Of a stretch of 64,000 nt of DNA, positions 35,471 through 43,850 are shown piece after piece. Position numbers and translations under genes: made by a program. Origin of the DNA: Sulfidibacter corallicola (lineage in GTDB: Bacteria > Acidobacteriota > Holophagae > Acanthopleuribacterales > Acanthopleuribacteraceae); assembly GCF_017498545.1 (NCBI RefSeq), contig NZ_CP071793.1, forward strand, positions 930,001-994,000, given 5' to 3'. The stretch's first letter is position 1. Each line of letters begins with the position of its first letter. Below the pieces are notes generated by a model. It did not search any database, was not told where the DNA came from, and saw only the letters and a list, made by a program, of their open reading frames with translations.

Positions 35471-36748
35471 TCAGTGATGCGCTTTGGCCTTGCCGGTCAA
35501 CGAGTTCAGCAGTTCCTGGTACTTGTCCAGGTGTGCGGCATCCCGTTGCTTGGCGAGCGCGACGGCCTTTTTCTGGGTCGAGATGGCTTCCTTGAACCGC
35601 TCGGCGACCTTCAGTGCCTTGGCCAAGGCCATATGGGCCTTGGGCGAATGCGGCCTGTACCCTGTCCATCGACGCAATACCTGAATCGCTTCTTCCACGC
35701 GGCCTTGGCGCAGAAGCCGTGTGCCGCTCGACCTCAGGCAGTCTCCGCTGTTCCAACGGTCGGCTTTGGGCAGCACCGTGAAACCGAGGTCTTGCGACAA
35801 GGCGCGATAGTGGGCGTCGATATGCTGGAGGGCGTTGCCTTTCTTTTTTTCCAACTCCTGGAAATTGACGGACCAACGCGCCTTCGGGTACATCATCTCT
35901 ACGACTTTCAAAAAGCTGGGCAGCACGATGTCGTAGTGACCGGGATCGTCCACCAGCTCGGAGATATAGGTCAACTTCTTGGTGCCGTAGGGCGCCAGCT
36001 TTTGGTGGAGTTGTGCGAGATTGGTCTCGATTTCAGGCGCCCACACAGCGTCGGATTTGGTCGAGGCGACATACAGGATCGCGTCGCGTTCCGGTTCTTT
36101 CTCCATGCTGCGCACCATCTCGTCGATCAAGGTCTTTCCGGGTTCATAACCCATGCCCAGAAAGTCGCCCGCCGCAATGGCGACGTGTGCCTTGAACAGG
36201 CCGGGCTCCCGGCAGAAGGCGTGAAACACGTAGGCCGCCGTCGCCGAGGTACCGATGATGGTTCTGTGCCGGTTCGCGCGGTAGTGTTTTTTCAGGTAGG
36301 GAAACAGTTCCCGTCGAAAAAATGCGGTGAACTTTTCGGCGGGCCCATCGAAGGAAAAGCGCTCCCATTCCTTTGGCCAGAAGTTGCTCCCGTTCAGATA
36401 GTAGTTGGGCGCATAGTAATTGTCGGTGAACGTCGGGATACTCACGACGATCGAATCCGGCATTCGCTCCACCGAACCGAGATGGCGCACCGCCCCGGCA
36501 ACGGGAAGAAAAAACTCGCCCTCCAGGAGCAGCACGACGGGATAGGTATGGTCGGGGGAGGCCTCGTGAAAACTTTCGGGGAGAAAGATGTCGAACGTTC
36601 TCGTCTCGTCGAGGACCTTCGATTCGAAGGTCACGCGTTGTGCGAATGTCAAAGGTGTCGGCTGGCCCACCACCGGATCCTGAGCGGCACAAAGGGTCCA
36701 TGCGGCGAAACACAGGGGCAGAAAGGTGAAAAAGGGCTTGCGGATCAT
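35471..36748 (-). CDS. Secreted alpha/beta-hydrolase (esterase D-like) with C-terminal TPRs
   Basis: The product has 425 residues. A signal peptide (MIRKPFFTFLPLCFAAWTLC) is followed by a putative-esterase domain: VLDETRTFDIFLPESF, TYPVVLLLEGEFFL and the nucleophile elbow IIGTSATAAYVFH, with Ser in a G-x-S-x-[AT] context. DPGHYDIVLPSFLKVVE contains the likely catalytic His. Residues about 330-415 form TPR-like helices (GRVEEAIQVLRRW, AHMALAKALKVAERFKEAI). The family includes carbohydrate esterases and siderophore or S-formylglutathione esterases; the substrate here is unknown. GGGAGG lies upstream of the start. It converges with the tail operon, whose last stop lies 86 bases from its own. Confidence 0.8.
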   Translation of the reverse strand: MIRKPFFTFLPLCFAAWTLCAAQDPVVGQPTPLTFAQRVTFESKVLDETRTFDIFLPESFHEASPDHTYPVVLLLEGEFFLPVAGAVRHLGSVERMPDSIVVSIPTFTDNYYAPNYYLNGSNFWPKEWERFSFDGPAEKFTAFFRRELFPYLKKHYRANRHRTIIGTSATAAYVFHAFCREPGLFKAHVAIAAGDFLGMGYEPGKTLIDEMVRSMEKEPERDAILYVASTKSDAVWAPEIETNLAQLHQKLAPYGTKKLTYISELVDDPGHYDIVLPSFLKVVEMMYPKARWSVNFQELEKKKGNALQHIDAHYRALSQDLGFTVLPKADRWNSGDCLRSSGTRLLRQGRVEEAIQVLRRWTGYRPHSPKAHMALAKALKVAERFKEAISTQKKAVALAKQRDAAHLDKYQELLNSLTGKAKAHH

Positions 36749-37114
36749 CGAAACCTCCCGGATGTCACGTGGTGAAGAACCCGAAACGACGCCCTTCCGA
36801 ACCCGAACCCCGGGACGATCCCGAGGCCCGCTCGCGTGATCGTGCCACCGGCCAAGCTCGGGTGTCGCAGCGCGCTCGTTTCTGGATAGGCCTAGTCTAC
36901 GGACTTGTTTTCCGGGAACCGGTAGGGGATGGGATGAACCGTTGGGCCAGGTGACGAACCGTTGGCTAGAGACGAGACTCTAAGGTAATGTCCTATCCAT
37001 GTCAGCGGTGACTTCGGATTTCGACCGTTCTGTGGTGAATTGCCGCAGTTATCGGCGAAAGGGATGGAAACCCAGTTTCGACTTTTGCCGGCCAAGAGGA
37101 CAGGCCAATCAGCC
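36749..37114. other. Divergent intergenic region upstream of the LytS-like gene
   Basis: This holds the 5' sides of the esterase gene (-) and the histidine-kinase gene (+). Short inverted elements occur around 36905-36970 (GAACCGTTGGGCCAGGTGACGAACCGTTGG, with GAACCGTTGG twice 22 bp apart), which could be an operator. No firm promoter was assigned. The upstream part of the kinase frame (TTG at 37040, ATG at 37064) lies in this stretch. Confidence 0.35.
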
Positions 37115-38215
37115 ATGCACTATTTTTTGAGTAATCGAAACCTGTTGCGCGTCTGGATCGTGTTGGCCATCTCCTTCGTGGCCGTCGAATTTTCCGTGAA
37201 CGCCCTGAATATCTACTTTTTCGGGAAGCCGGCGAACTGGTACAACGCCCTCGTCCAACCGCTCACGTACTTCCTGTGGATCTTGTTCGCACCCGCCGTG
37301 TTCAGCGCCTATCGCCGCGTACCCTTCGAGGGGAACCATCTCGCTTTTTTCGCCAAGCATTTCGCCATGGGTCTGTGCCTGTGCCTGTTGCACCGCGCCC
37401 TGGTCGAACTCGGGTTGGTGTCCGCGTTGACCTATGTCGATCCCGAAATGGGTCATCGCCTCAATCCCGTAAACAACCCGGACCTGTTTACCGTCCGGGT
37501 GGTGACGGGCGGGATGAGCAGCCTGTTCCTCTATGTCATCACCTTGGCCGTCGTGGTACTGCTATGGTTCGAGGGACGCCTGCGCGATGAAGCCGTGCGG
37601 CGTGCCGAGGCGGAAAAAGGAAAGGCGATCGCCGATCTCAGGGCTCTCAAAATGCAAATGCAGCCACACTTTTTATTCAATGCGTTCAACGGCTTGGCTT
37701 CGTTGATGGAAGAGGACGTGGCGGAAGCCCAGGACTACCTTGGTCGGCTCGGGGAGATGTTCCACTACACCTTGGATCACCAGAAAAAGGACATGGCGAC
37801 GGTCGCGGAGGAGTTGGCCTTCGCCGAAAACTACCTTGCGATCCAATCGATGCGTTTTGGTGACCGCATCGCCTTCGATTTGGATATCGAAAAAGGAATC
37901 AGCACCGAGAAGCTGCCCACTTTGCTGTTTCAGCCCTTGATCGAGAACGCCGTCAAACACGGGGTTGCGGTATCCACGGGCAGGTGCGAGATCGAGATTC
38001 AAGCCAAACGAGATGGGAACCGGATGGCGCTCCGGGTGACCAACCGCTGCCAGGAGGACATTCCGGACAAGAATGTCGAGGGGCACGGGATTGGCCTGGC
38101 GAACCTCGAGGAACGACTCGACGTGCTCTACGGCGGCGATTTCGAGATGACCACGCAAAGGATCCATCGGGGTTTTGTGGTCCAAATCGTGTTACCGGTC
38201 TCGATCGATGAATAG
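37115..38215 (+). CDS. LytS/YehU-type membrane sensor histidine kinase
   Basis: With the chosen ATG (MHYFLSNRNLLRVWIV) the product has 366 residues. Alternative in-frame starts at 37064 (ATG) and 37040 (TTG) would add 17-25 basic residues before the membrane domain. Four hydrophobic segments fill residues 10-155 (WIVLAISFVAVEF, YFLWILFAPAVFSAY, FAMGLCLCLLHRAL, LFLYVITLAVVVLLW). The His_kinase domain follows: MQMQPHFLFNAFNGLASL with phosphoacceptor H185, then LLFQPLIENAVKHGV (N-box) and HGIGLANLEERLDVLYGG (G-box) of a GHKL ATPase. It should phosphorylate the LytTR regulator whose gene overlaps its 3' end by eight bases. The stimulus is unknown. Confidence 0.9.
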   Translation: MHYFLSNRNLLRVWIVLAISFVAVEFSVNALNIYFFGKPANWYNALVQPLTYFLWILFAPAVFSAYRRVPFEGNHLAFFAKHFAMGLCLCLLHRALVELGLVSALTYVDPEMGHRLNPVNNPDLFTVRVVTGGMSSLFLYVITLAVVVLLWFEGRLRDEAVRRAEAEKGKAIADLRALKMQMQPHFLFNAFNGLASLMEEDVAEAQDYLGRLGEMFHYTLDHQKKDMATVAEELAFAENYLAIQSMRFGDRIAFDLDIEKGISTEKLPTLLFQPLIENAVKHGVAVSTGRCEIEIQAKRDGNRMALRVTNRCQEDIPDKNVEGHGIGLANLEERLDVLYGGDFEMTTQRIHRGFVVQIVLPVSIDE

Positions 38216-38948
38216 CGTCTTGACGGCGTTGATCGTCGATGATGAACCGCTGGCCAGGAGCCGTATTCGCCGGTTGCTCCAAAAAGAGCCGGATGTGGTG
38301 GTCTGTGCGGAAAGTGGCAATGGCGACGAAGCGCTCAAGGCGCTGTTCGCACATCAACCGAACCTGATCTTTCTCGATATCGAAATGCCCGGACTGAACG
38401 GGTTCGACGTATTGCGCCAGATAACCCCGCCATTCGGACCCTTTTGCATCGTGGTCACGGCCTATCCTCAATATGCGATCAGGGCCTTCGAGTACGAAGC
38501 TCTCGATTATGTGCTCAAGCCCTTTCGCAACCAGCGGTTTTACGCGGCTTTGGAACGGGCGCGGCGCCATGTGGCGCTCAGGGAGCGACAGGCCGCGAAT
38601 CCCGAGGGAAGCATGGTCGGCGAGCGCGATTCTCGAATCGCCATCGACCTGTATGGGAGCTCGATCTTTTTGGAGCCGCCCTGTATTCAATGGATTCAGG
38701 CCGATGGGAACTATGTGAAAATCCGCGCTTTGGACTCGGTCTACTATAAGAGGGCGACGCTATTCGATATGGAGAAGAAGCTCCAACCCGCGGGATTTGT
38801 CCGCGTCCATCGATCGACGTTGTTGAATCGGAACTTTGTCGCACACCTCAAGTACTTGGGCAACAACGAATTCGAAATCAACATGAGCGATGGCAGGAGC
38901 TTTCGTTCCGGCCGCACCTACAAAACCAACGCGCAATCGCTTCTTTAG
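38208..38948 (+). CDS. LytTR-family response regulator
   Basis: The product has 246 residues. The receiver domain (1 to about 120) has the acidic pair D11/D12 (LIVDDEPLAR), phosphoacceptor D57 (LIFLDIEMPG), a T/A switch region (VVTAYPQYAIRAFEYEALDYVLKPF) and K104. About 150-246 is a LytTR DNA-binding domain (IQWIQADGNYVKIRALDSVYYKRATLFDMEKKL, FVRVHRSTLLNRNFV, MSDGRSFRSGRTYK). The start at MNSVLTALIVDD overlaps the kinase stop by eight bases, making a coupled two-component operon. The target genes are not evident; a LytTR site pair was not found in the flanks. A hairpin right after the stop probably terminates the transcript. Confidence 0.92.
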   Translation: MNSVLTALIVDDEPLARSRIRRLLQKEPDVVVCAESGNGDEALKALFAHQPNLIFLDIEMPGLNGFDVLRQITPPFGPFCIVVTAYPQYAIRAFEYEALDYVLKPFRNQRFYAALERARRHVALRERQAANPEGSMVGERDSRIAIDLYGSSIFLEPPCIQWIQADGNYVKIRALDSVYYKRATLFDMEKKLQPAGFVRVHRSTLLNRNFVAHLKYLGNNEFEINMSDGRSFRSGRTYKTNAQSLL

Positions 38949-38975
38949 GCATGTCGGGATGTTCCCGGCATGACT
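38949..38975 (+). terminator. Hairpin after the LytTR gene
   Basis: GCATGTCGGGA-TGT-TCCCGGCATG forms a 10-bp stem with one G-U pair immediately after the stop codon. No long U-tract follows, so it may be a weak or Rho-assisted terminator, or an RNA end protector. Confidence 0.45.
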
Positions 38976-40164
38976 ACAGAATTTGGAACGGTGGTCACGT
39001 CGAGTACCGGCAAAAGATCCGAGGCGAGTCTCAAAACAAGCCGCCTTGGAGTGCCCGAATGCCGAGAGATGTGTGGTGCCCGGTAGGTTCATCCGCCGGA
39101 TGAACTTGTCGAAGCGACACCGTCTCGAAGTGCCCGAATGCTTCGAGAGTCGGCTCGGCAGTTGGTTGGGCACGGTCGGTATGGCCGCTGGCTCGGCACT
39201 TCGAAGCGGCCCAGGCTTCGTGAGATCGAGTGGTAGAAGAGCGAAGTAGATAAGTCGGTCCTCTGGATCTCTCGATGATCGATTTCAATCCGTGCTGGGT
39301 CACTTCGATTGGTTGAGTGCGGCCTTACGCCCTTCTCGGGATGCGGGGACTTAGCGACTTCGCTGGGGGGCGGTGAGGGGAGTGATCGGCTGCGCTCTTT
39401 GGGGTTGCGCTACGTCGGCGCAGGGTTCGCTTCGATGGGTTCACCAAGCTGGTGAACCTACAGGCTTAACGCCTCTCTTTGGATGCGGGGACTTTGGACT
39501 TTGCGGCTTCTGATTGGGGGCGTGAGGGAGATTCTGTGCTTCGCTCTTTGGCGCAATGGATTGCTGTTGCTTGGGTTGCTTCGACGCGTCGGCCCAGCGG
39601 GCCAACCTACAGGCATAACGCCTCTCTTTGGATGCGGGGACTTTGGACTCTGCGGCTTCGCTGGGGGGCGGTGAGGGGAGTGATCGGCTGCGCTCTTTGG
39701 GGTTGCGTTACGTCGGCGCAGGGTTCGCTTCGATGGGTTCACCAAGCTGGTGAACCTACAGGCTTAACGCCTCTCTTTGGATGCGGGGACTTTGGACTTT
39801 GCGGCTTCCGATTGGGGGCGTGAGGGAGATTCTGTGCTTCGCTCTTTGGCGCAATGGATTGCTGTTGCTTGGGTTGCTTCGACGCGTCGGCCCAGCGGGC
39901 CAACCTACTGGCTTAACGCCTCTCTTTGGATGCGGGGACTTTGGACTTAGCGGCTTCACTGGGGGGCGGTAGGGGGAGTGATCGGTTGCGCTCTTTGGGG
40001 TTGCGCTACGTCGGCGCAGGGTTCGCTTCGATTGGTTCACCAAGCTGGTGAACCTACAGGCGTAACGCCCCTCTCGGGATGCGGGGACTTTGGACTTTGC
40101 GACTTCGCGGGGGTTTTTTCTGGGGACCGAGCTGGGCGCCCCCGTTCGTCGTGACTCCCCCGCG
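38976..40164. repeat. Palindrome-rich repeat region with a ~298-bp tandem duplication
   Basis: No gene is seen in 1.2 kb. A 298-bp unit recurs (unit landmark CGCTTCGATGGGTTCACC at about 39429, 39727 and, with one change, 40025). Each unit carries two members of the palindrome family in alternation, GGTTCACCA-AGC-TGGTGAACC and GTCGGCCC-AGC-GGGCCAACC, each followed by CTACAGGC or a close variant, CGCC(T/C)CTCT and GATGCGGGGACTT. A further variant stem (GTTCATCC-GCC-GGATGAAC) lies at about 39087-39105 in opposite orientation. The 94-114-aa open frames here are artefacts of the repeat. Confidence 0.85.
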
Positions 40165-40641
40165 TCAAGGCGAGGTCGACTCGCTCAGCTCGGCCAGCAC
40201 CTTTCGCGTCTTCGCCCACTTCTTTTCGTCGAAGCCCACCTGCTGGTGGACCACCTTGCCCTGGGCGTCCAACACGAAGGTGGTCGGCATGCCCGGCGGC
40301 TGGAATTTTTCGGCCCAGACGTGGTTCGCGTCCCAAATCACCGGGACGCGCAAGCCGAGTTTCTTGACCAGTCGGTCGCGTCCCTTGCGGCTGTCGTCCT
40401 CGGAAACGACCAGCACCCGTACCTCCGGATGCCGATCCGCGTACTGCTGAAGGTGCGGCAAGGCCTTCCAACAGGGTTTGCACCAGGAGGCCGCGAAATC
40501 GACGATGGTGACCTTGCCGGTCAGCGCATCGGGCCCGTAGGCGGTGCCGTTCTGGTCCGTCGTGCGTTCCCCCGTGATGGCGATCGATCCGATTCCCAGC
40601 GACAACAGGGTCACCAACCAAAGGCTGACGGTTTTTCTCAT
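40165..40641 (-). CDS. TlpA/ResA-type thiol-disulfide oxidoreductase
   Basis: The product has 158 residues. An N-terminal signal or anchor segment (TVSLWLVTLLSLGIGSIAI) is followed by a thioredoxin fold with the active site WCKPC (C54, C57) in FAASWCKPCWKALPHLQQY, the cis-Pro loop GMPTTFVLDAQGKVVHQQVG and a periplasm-facing topology. Such proteins reduce or rearrange disulfides of exported proteins. GGAG lies seven bases upstream of the ATG. It is the last gene of the ApbE-DUF4266-DUF3570 operon, suggesting that the exported partner needs thiol handling (DUF4266 ends in a Cys-Gly-Cys motif). Confidence 0.87.
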   Translation of the reverse strand: MRKTVSLWLVTLLSLGIGSIAITGERTTDQNGTAYGPDALTGKVTIVDFAASWCKPCWKALPHLQQYADRHPEVRVLVVSEDDSRKGRDRLVKKLGLRVPVIWDANHVWAEKFQPPGMPTTFVLDAQGKVVHQQVGFDEKKWAKTRKVLAELSESTSP

Positions 40642-40686
40642 GCTCGACTCCTTTTCCCGACAATCATTGAATCACGGAACTGGATG

Positions 40687-40707
40687 GCAGCGGGCGATGC
40701 CCGCTGC
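40687..40707 (-). terminator. Perfect 9-bp hairpin between DUF3570 and tlpA-like genes
   Basis: GCAGCGGGC-GAT-GCCCGCTGC forms a perfect 9-bp stem with a 3-nt loop, placed 7 bases after the DUF3570 stop. No U-tract follows. It could be a partial terminator or mRNA stabiliser that sets the relative expression of the downstream thioredoxin gene. Confidence 0.4.
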
Positions 40708-40713
40708 GCCACG

Positions 40714-41859
40714 TTACATATTAAACCCGAAACCGAACGACAGGTTGAAGGCGGTGAGCCCGTCGTCTCGGTCGTAGTAGGTCGCTCGGGCCTGGAACCG
40801 CTTGATGCGGGACCCGTTTAGCGGGGTTTGGTATCCCAGGCCGAACTTGATGCTGTCGAAGGTGCTCAAATCGCGGTCGGCCGTGTAGTATTCGGTCCCC
40901 GGAGTGAAGGTCTCCGGCAAGCCGAAGTAATTGCTGCCGTCCTGGCTGTGCCAGCGCAGGATCGGGTAGATCCAGCGCGGCCGCGTGCCTGGCAGCCGGA
41001 AGTGGGGCTCCAGTTCGATCGTGGTCGCGGTGATGTCCCAATCGTCGTCGTAATAGCGCGCGTATCCGCGCAGCACCACGCCGGGCGTGAAGGCGTGGTT
41101 CACACTGAAACGCAGCGCCGTGCGCGTGCGCGCATCGGGCAGGCGCTCCTGCACCCGTTCGCCCGTATTCAGAATGACTTCCTGGAACGGTGAACTCAAC
41201 CAACCGCTCTGGTCACTGATCGAAAGTTCGACTATGCCGACGGTTTTGGGCGAGAATACATGAGACCACGAGAGCGACAGGTCGGTGGTTTCGCGGTCGC
41301 TGGTACCCTCCACCTGGCCGTCGATGTCGTACAGCTCCACCTCGTCCTGATAGCGGTTGAGCGCCAGGCCCAGGGTGTCGTTCTTGCCGTTCAGGTCCAG
41401 GCTCCAGTTGAACCCGCCGCTCAGGGAACGGTAGTCGTATTCCTTGGAAAACCCCAGGTTGCCGCCCCAGGTCTGGTTTCCGAAGGCTTTGCTGCCCGCG
41501 AAGGTCGCGAAGACCCGATTGTCCACACGGCTGGCACTGCTGATGTTGACCCCGTTCCGGTCCAGGTCGATGTTGTCGGTCGAGGCGGACGTGATGTTGT
41601 CCGCCCCGAGGCTGCCCGACAGGTCCCAGCCGGATCGGGTGGTGTATTTGACCAAGAACACCGGCGAGATGGATTGGAGCTCTTCGCTGCCGCGACCGCC
41701 GGTGACCGGTGAGTTGTCGCCGTCCTGGTCGTAGTAGCTCGCGAGAAAATCGATTTCGATGCCTTTGCCCGCGTCCTCGCTCTGGGCACTGAGGGGAAGC
41801 GCCGTGGCGAGCATCAGGCACAGCCACGGAAGCAGGCAGGTACGAGGGTTCACGAACAT
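40714..41859 (-). CDS. DUF3570 outer-membrane beta-barrel-like protein
   Basis: The product has 381 residues; the ATG at 41859 is preferred to a TTG six bases earlier because GGAGG lies six bases before it. A signal peptide (LLPWLCLMLATALPLSAQ) precedes beta-strand-rich sequence with alternating polar and aromatic residues (IEIDFLASYYDQDGDNSP, YTTRSGWDLSGSLGADNI). SSASRVDNRVFATFAGSK and the repeated WSLDLNGKNDTLGLALNRYQDE-type strands follow. It ends LTAFNLSFGFGFNM with a C-terminal aromatic/hydrophobic strand typical of outer-membrane barrels. The pattern fits DUF3570. It overlaps the DUF4266 gene by ten bases. Members of this family commonly sit beside DUF4266 and ApbE genes; their job is unknown. 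Confidence 0.85.
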   Translation of the reverse strand: MFVNPRTCLLPWLCLMLATALPLSAQSEDAGKGIEIDFLASYYDQDGDNSPVTGGRGSEELQSISPVFLVKYTTRSGWDLSGSLGADNITSASTDNIDLDRNGVNISSASRVDNRVFATFAGSKAFGNQTWGGNLGFSKEYDYRSLSGGFNWSLDLNGKNDTLGLALNRYQDEVELYDIDGQVEGTSDRETTDLSLSWSHVFSPKTVGIVELSISDQSGWLSSPFQEVILNTGERVQERLPDARTRTALRFSVNHAFTPGVVLRGYARYYDDDWDITATTIELEPHFRLPGTRPRWIYPILRWHSQDGSNYFGLPETFTPGTEYYTADRDLSTFDSIKFGLGYQTPLNGSRIKRFQARATYYDRDDGLTAFNLSFGFGFNM

Positions 41860-42068
41860 CCGCAACCTCCGCCCGATTTACCGCCGTTCCCGCCGGCGGC
41901 ACCTTCCCGGTATACTTCCACATTGCGTTCGAAACGATGAATCATGCAGTCGTCCACCTGCATGGGATCGAGAGATAAGGTGCCTTTTTGCCAAGGCTTT
42001 ACCTGGCTGCATGCAGCGCCGCTCAGCATGAGGAGCAAGGCTGCCAAGAACAGAAAACGCCGGTTCAT
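41850..42068 (-). CDS. DUF4266 small lipoprotein-like protein
   Basis: The product has 72 residues. A hydrophobic leader (FLFLAALLLMLSGAAC) ends at a lipobox-like Cys. The mature part starts VKPWQKGTLSLDPMQ and ends GGNGGKSGGGCGCS, the recognised DUF4266 signature with conserved 'KPW..G.L' and a terminal Gly/Cys-rich tail. A metal or cofactor ligand role for the C-terminal Cys pair has been suggested by its form but is inference. It lies between the ApbE-family gene and the DUF3570 gene in one operon. Small size and strong motif conservation suggest a partner protein of the barrel. Confidence 0.87.
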   Translation of the reverse strand: MNRRFLFLAALLLMLSGAACSQVKPWQKGTLSLDPMQVDDCMIHRFERNVEVYREGAAGGNGGKSGGGCGCS

Positions 42069-42173
42069 CGAGTGTTCTCCTTTGTGATGGTGACGTTGGG
42101 TGTCTGAATGAATTCGCGTTCCGTTGCCGATCGGGAAGCGGCCGTCTCGCGCCCCAGCCCGATCCCGGGATCG

Positions 42174-43163
42174 CTAGAAGTCGAGTTGGGTTTGGATCTG
42201 GTCCGAGTAGCGCAGTTCGCCTTCCGCCGTGACCAGAATCGCCTCGACGCCCTTCAGCCGGTTCACCAGGTCCAGGCCGGCGCCGCGACCCATGATGAAG
42301 ACCGCCGTGGCCAGGGCGTCCGCGACCTCGCCGTCGGGACAGATGATGGTCACGCTGCGAAGGTCGTTTGCAGGAAATCCGGTTTTGGGGTTGAGGATGT
42401 GGCTGTAGCGCTTGCCGTCGATGGTCACGAACCGCTCGTAGTCGCCCGAAGTGACCACCGCCTGCTCGCGAATGTTCAGCCAGGCGAACACCGAATCCCT
42501 CTTTTGGGGATCGGCGATCGCGACCGACCAGGGGCTGCCGTCTTCGCGCTGCCCGAACGCCACCAGGTCCCCGCCCGCATTCACGACCCCGGATGAGATG
42601 CCTCTTTCCTTCAGCACGTGAACGGCGCGATTGGCCGCGAAGCCCTTGCCGATCGCGCCGAAACCCAGGCGCATCCCCGGCTTTTCGAGGAACACCGTCC
42701 GATTCGGGGCGTCCAAGGCGATGCGACGGTAGTCCACCAAGGCGAGTTTGCCGGCGAGGTCTTTTGGGTCGGGGAGCTTGGGATCGGCTGCCTTGAAATC
42801 CCAGAGCTGACCGGCACCGGCAAAGCTGATGTCGAACACCCCGTCGGTCAGGGCCGAGATCTTCGACGCGCGACGGATGAGACCGAACAGTTCGGGCGAA
42901 ACCGCCACCGGATGCCGGCCCGCGGCCCGGTTGATCCGAGTGGTTTCGGAATCGTCGCGCCAACTGGAGATCATCGCTTCGAGCCGATCGATTTCCGCGT
43001 AGGCCGCCTCGATGGCGGCTCGGGCGACCGCCGCGTCGGGGTGGACCGCCGTGATCTCGAAGCGCGAACCCATTTTTTTGGCCACCACTTTTTCGGTGGC
43101 CGCCTCGATCGGGAGCAGGTGCCCGACGAGACCGAACATCAACAGGACCGGGAGTGAACGCAT
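42174..43163 (-). CDS. apbE: FAD:protein FMN transferase (ApbE family)
   Basis: The product has 329 residues. MRSLPVLLMFG was taken as start because GAGGAG lies just upstream and it opens a signal peptide (cleavage near IEA-AT). ApbE motifs are present: KKMGSRFEITA, then VFDISFAGAGQLWDF, GFGAIGKGFAANRA and VVNAGGDLVAFG. SHILNPKTGFPANDLRSVTII and ADALATAVFIMGRGAG complete the set. The enzyme transfers FMN from FAD to Thr/Ser of exported flavoproteins in a Mg-dependent reaction. The His-x-x-[ND]-Pro loop has Asn where many members have Asp. No target with a D-x-x-[ST]-G-A-[ST] motif was noticed in the window. It leads the ApbE-DUF4266-DUF3570-TlpA operon. Confidence 0.92.
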   Translation of the reverse strand: MRSLPVLLMFGLVGHLLPIEAATEKVVAKKMGSRFEITAVHPDAAVARAAIEAAYAEIDRLEAMISSWRDDSETTRINRAAGRHPVAVSPELFGLIRRASKISALTDGVFDISFAGAGQLWDFKAADPKLPDPKDLAGKLALVDYRRIALDAPNRTVFLEKPGMRLGFGAIGKGFAANRAVHVLKERGISSGVVNAGGDLVAFGQREDGSPWSVAIADPQKRDSVFAWLNIREQAVVTSGDYERFVTIDGKRYSHILNPKTGFPANDLRSVTIICPDGEVADALATAVFIMGRGAGLDLVNRLKGVEAILVTAEGELRYSDQIQTQLDF

Positions 43164-43850
43164 GGGACTCCTCTTGGTTTGGAGGTGGGATTGGGGTTGC
43201 TTGTCTGATGCATCGCCTTGGCGGCGGGTTGAGATGTCGCAATACGGGCGGTGATATTGAGATTGCGTGTCGATACGCTGTGTTGTCGCCGTGGCGTGGC
43301 GGGGATTTCGCGTGTGGGGGGTCGCTTCGTTTTGCCGTCGATTCGCGGAATCGGGCGACCGCTGTGTCATGCTCGCATGTCGCATTTCGCGAAAACCACG
43401 TGCGAAATCTTTCGTGGTTCGCGAGTCGAGAGCCCGTCACGCGACCTTCTCGAGAGCGTCGCGAAAAACCGTTCGGGCCTGGTGGCGACCGGGGCGTTCG
43501 GTCAGATTGCGGAGCTCCTTGGTTCGGGCTCCTCGTGTCTCACGATAGGGGCTTTCCGGCCCGTGATCAAAAAGATTATTTTTTTGTAATCCTTTTGGTG
43601 ACGGGGGATCCAGGGTCGTTTGGGGCCGAGATTCGGTGGTTTGGATCGGTTCGACCGCGCGCTTCGGGAGAGGCGGCGAAAGCCACCCTTCGGACTTAAA
43701 TTTTGGGCGTGACGCTTGTCACATAAAAAGGAAGATTTAAAGCCTTTTTTAGTTATGTGTCTCGGGAAACTTTCTAGCTTGGGGGAGTGTGTTTTTATGG
43801 GGTTGTAATCAATTCCAATCGGAAAACCTGTTAAAAGAGGAAAGATTGCA
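43164..43850. other. Divergent intergenic region, A/T-rich near the receiver gene
   Basis: 690 bp lie between the apbE start (-) and the receiver gene (+). Open frames here lack ribosome sites. The segment 43570-43850 is markedly A+T richer (runs of A and T, GTCACATAAAAAGGAAG) and probably contains the receiver-gene promoter, but no convincing -35/-10 pair was fixed. A strong ribosome site, AGAGGAAAG, lies just before 43851. Confidence 0.4.

Noticed and set aside
38976..40164. Plus- and minus-strand frames of 63-123 codons within the 298-bp repeats
   Set aside because: They are copies of the same repeat in several frames, have no ribosome sites, and change frame between units.
43154..43699. 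A 181-codon plus-strand frame upstream of the receiver gene
   Set aside because: Starts opposite the apbE start codon, lacks a ribosome site and has non-protein-like composition.
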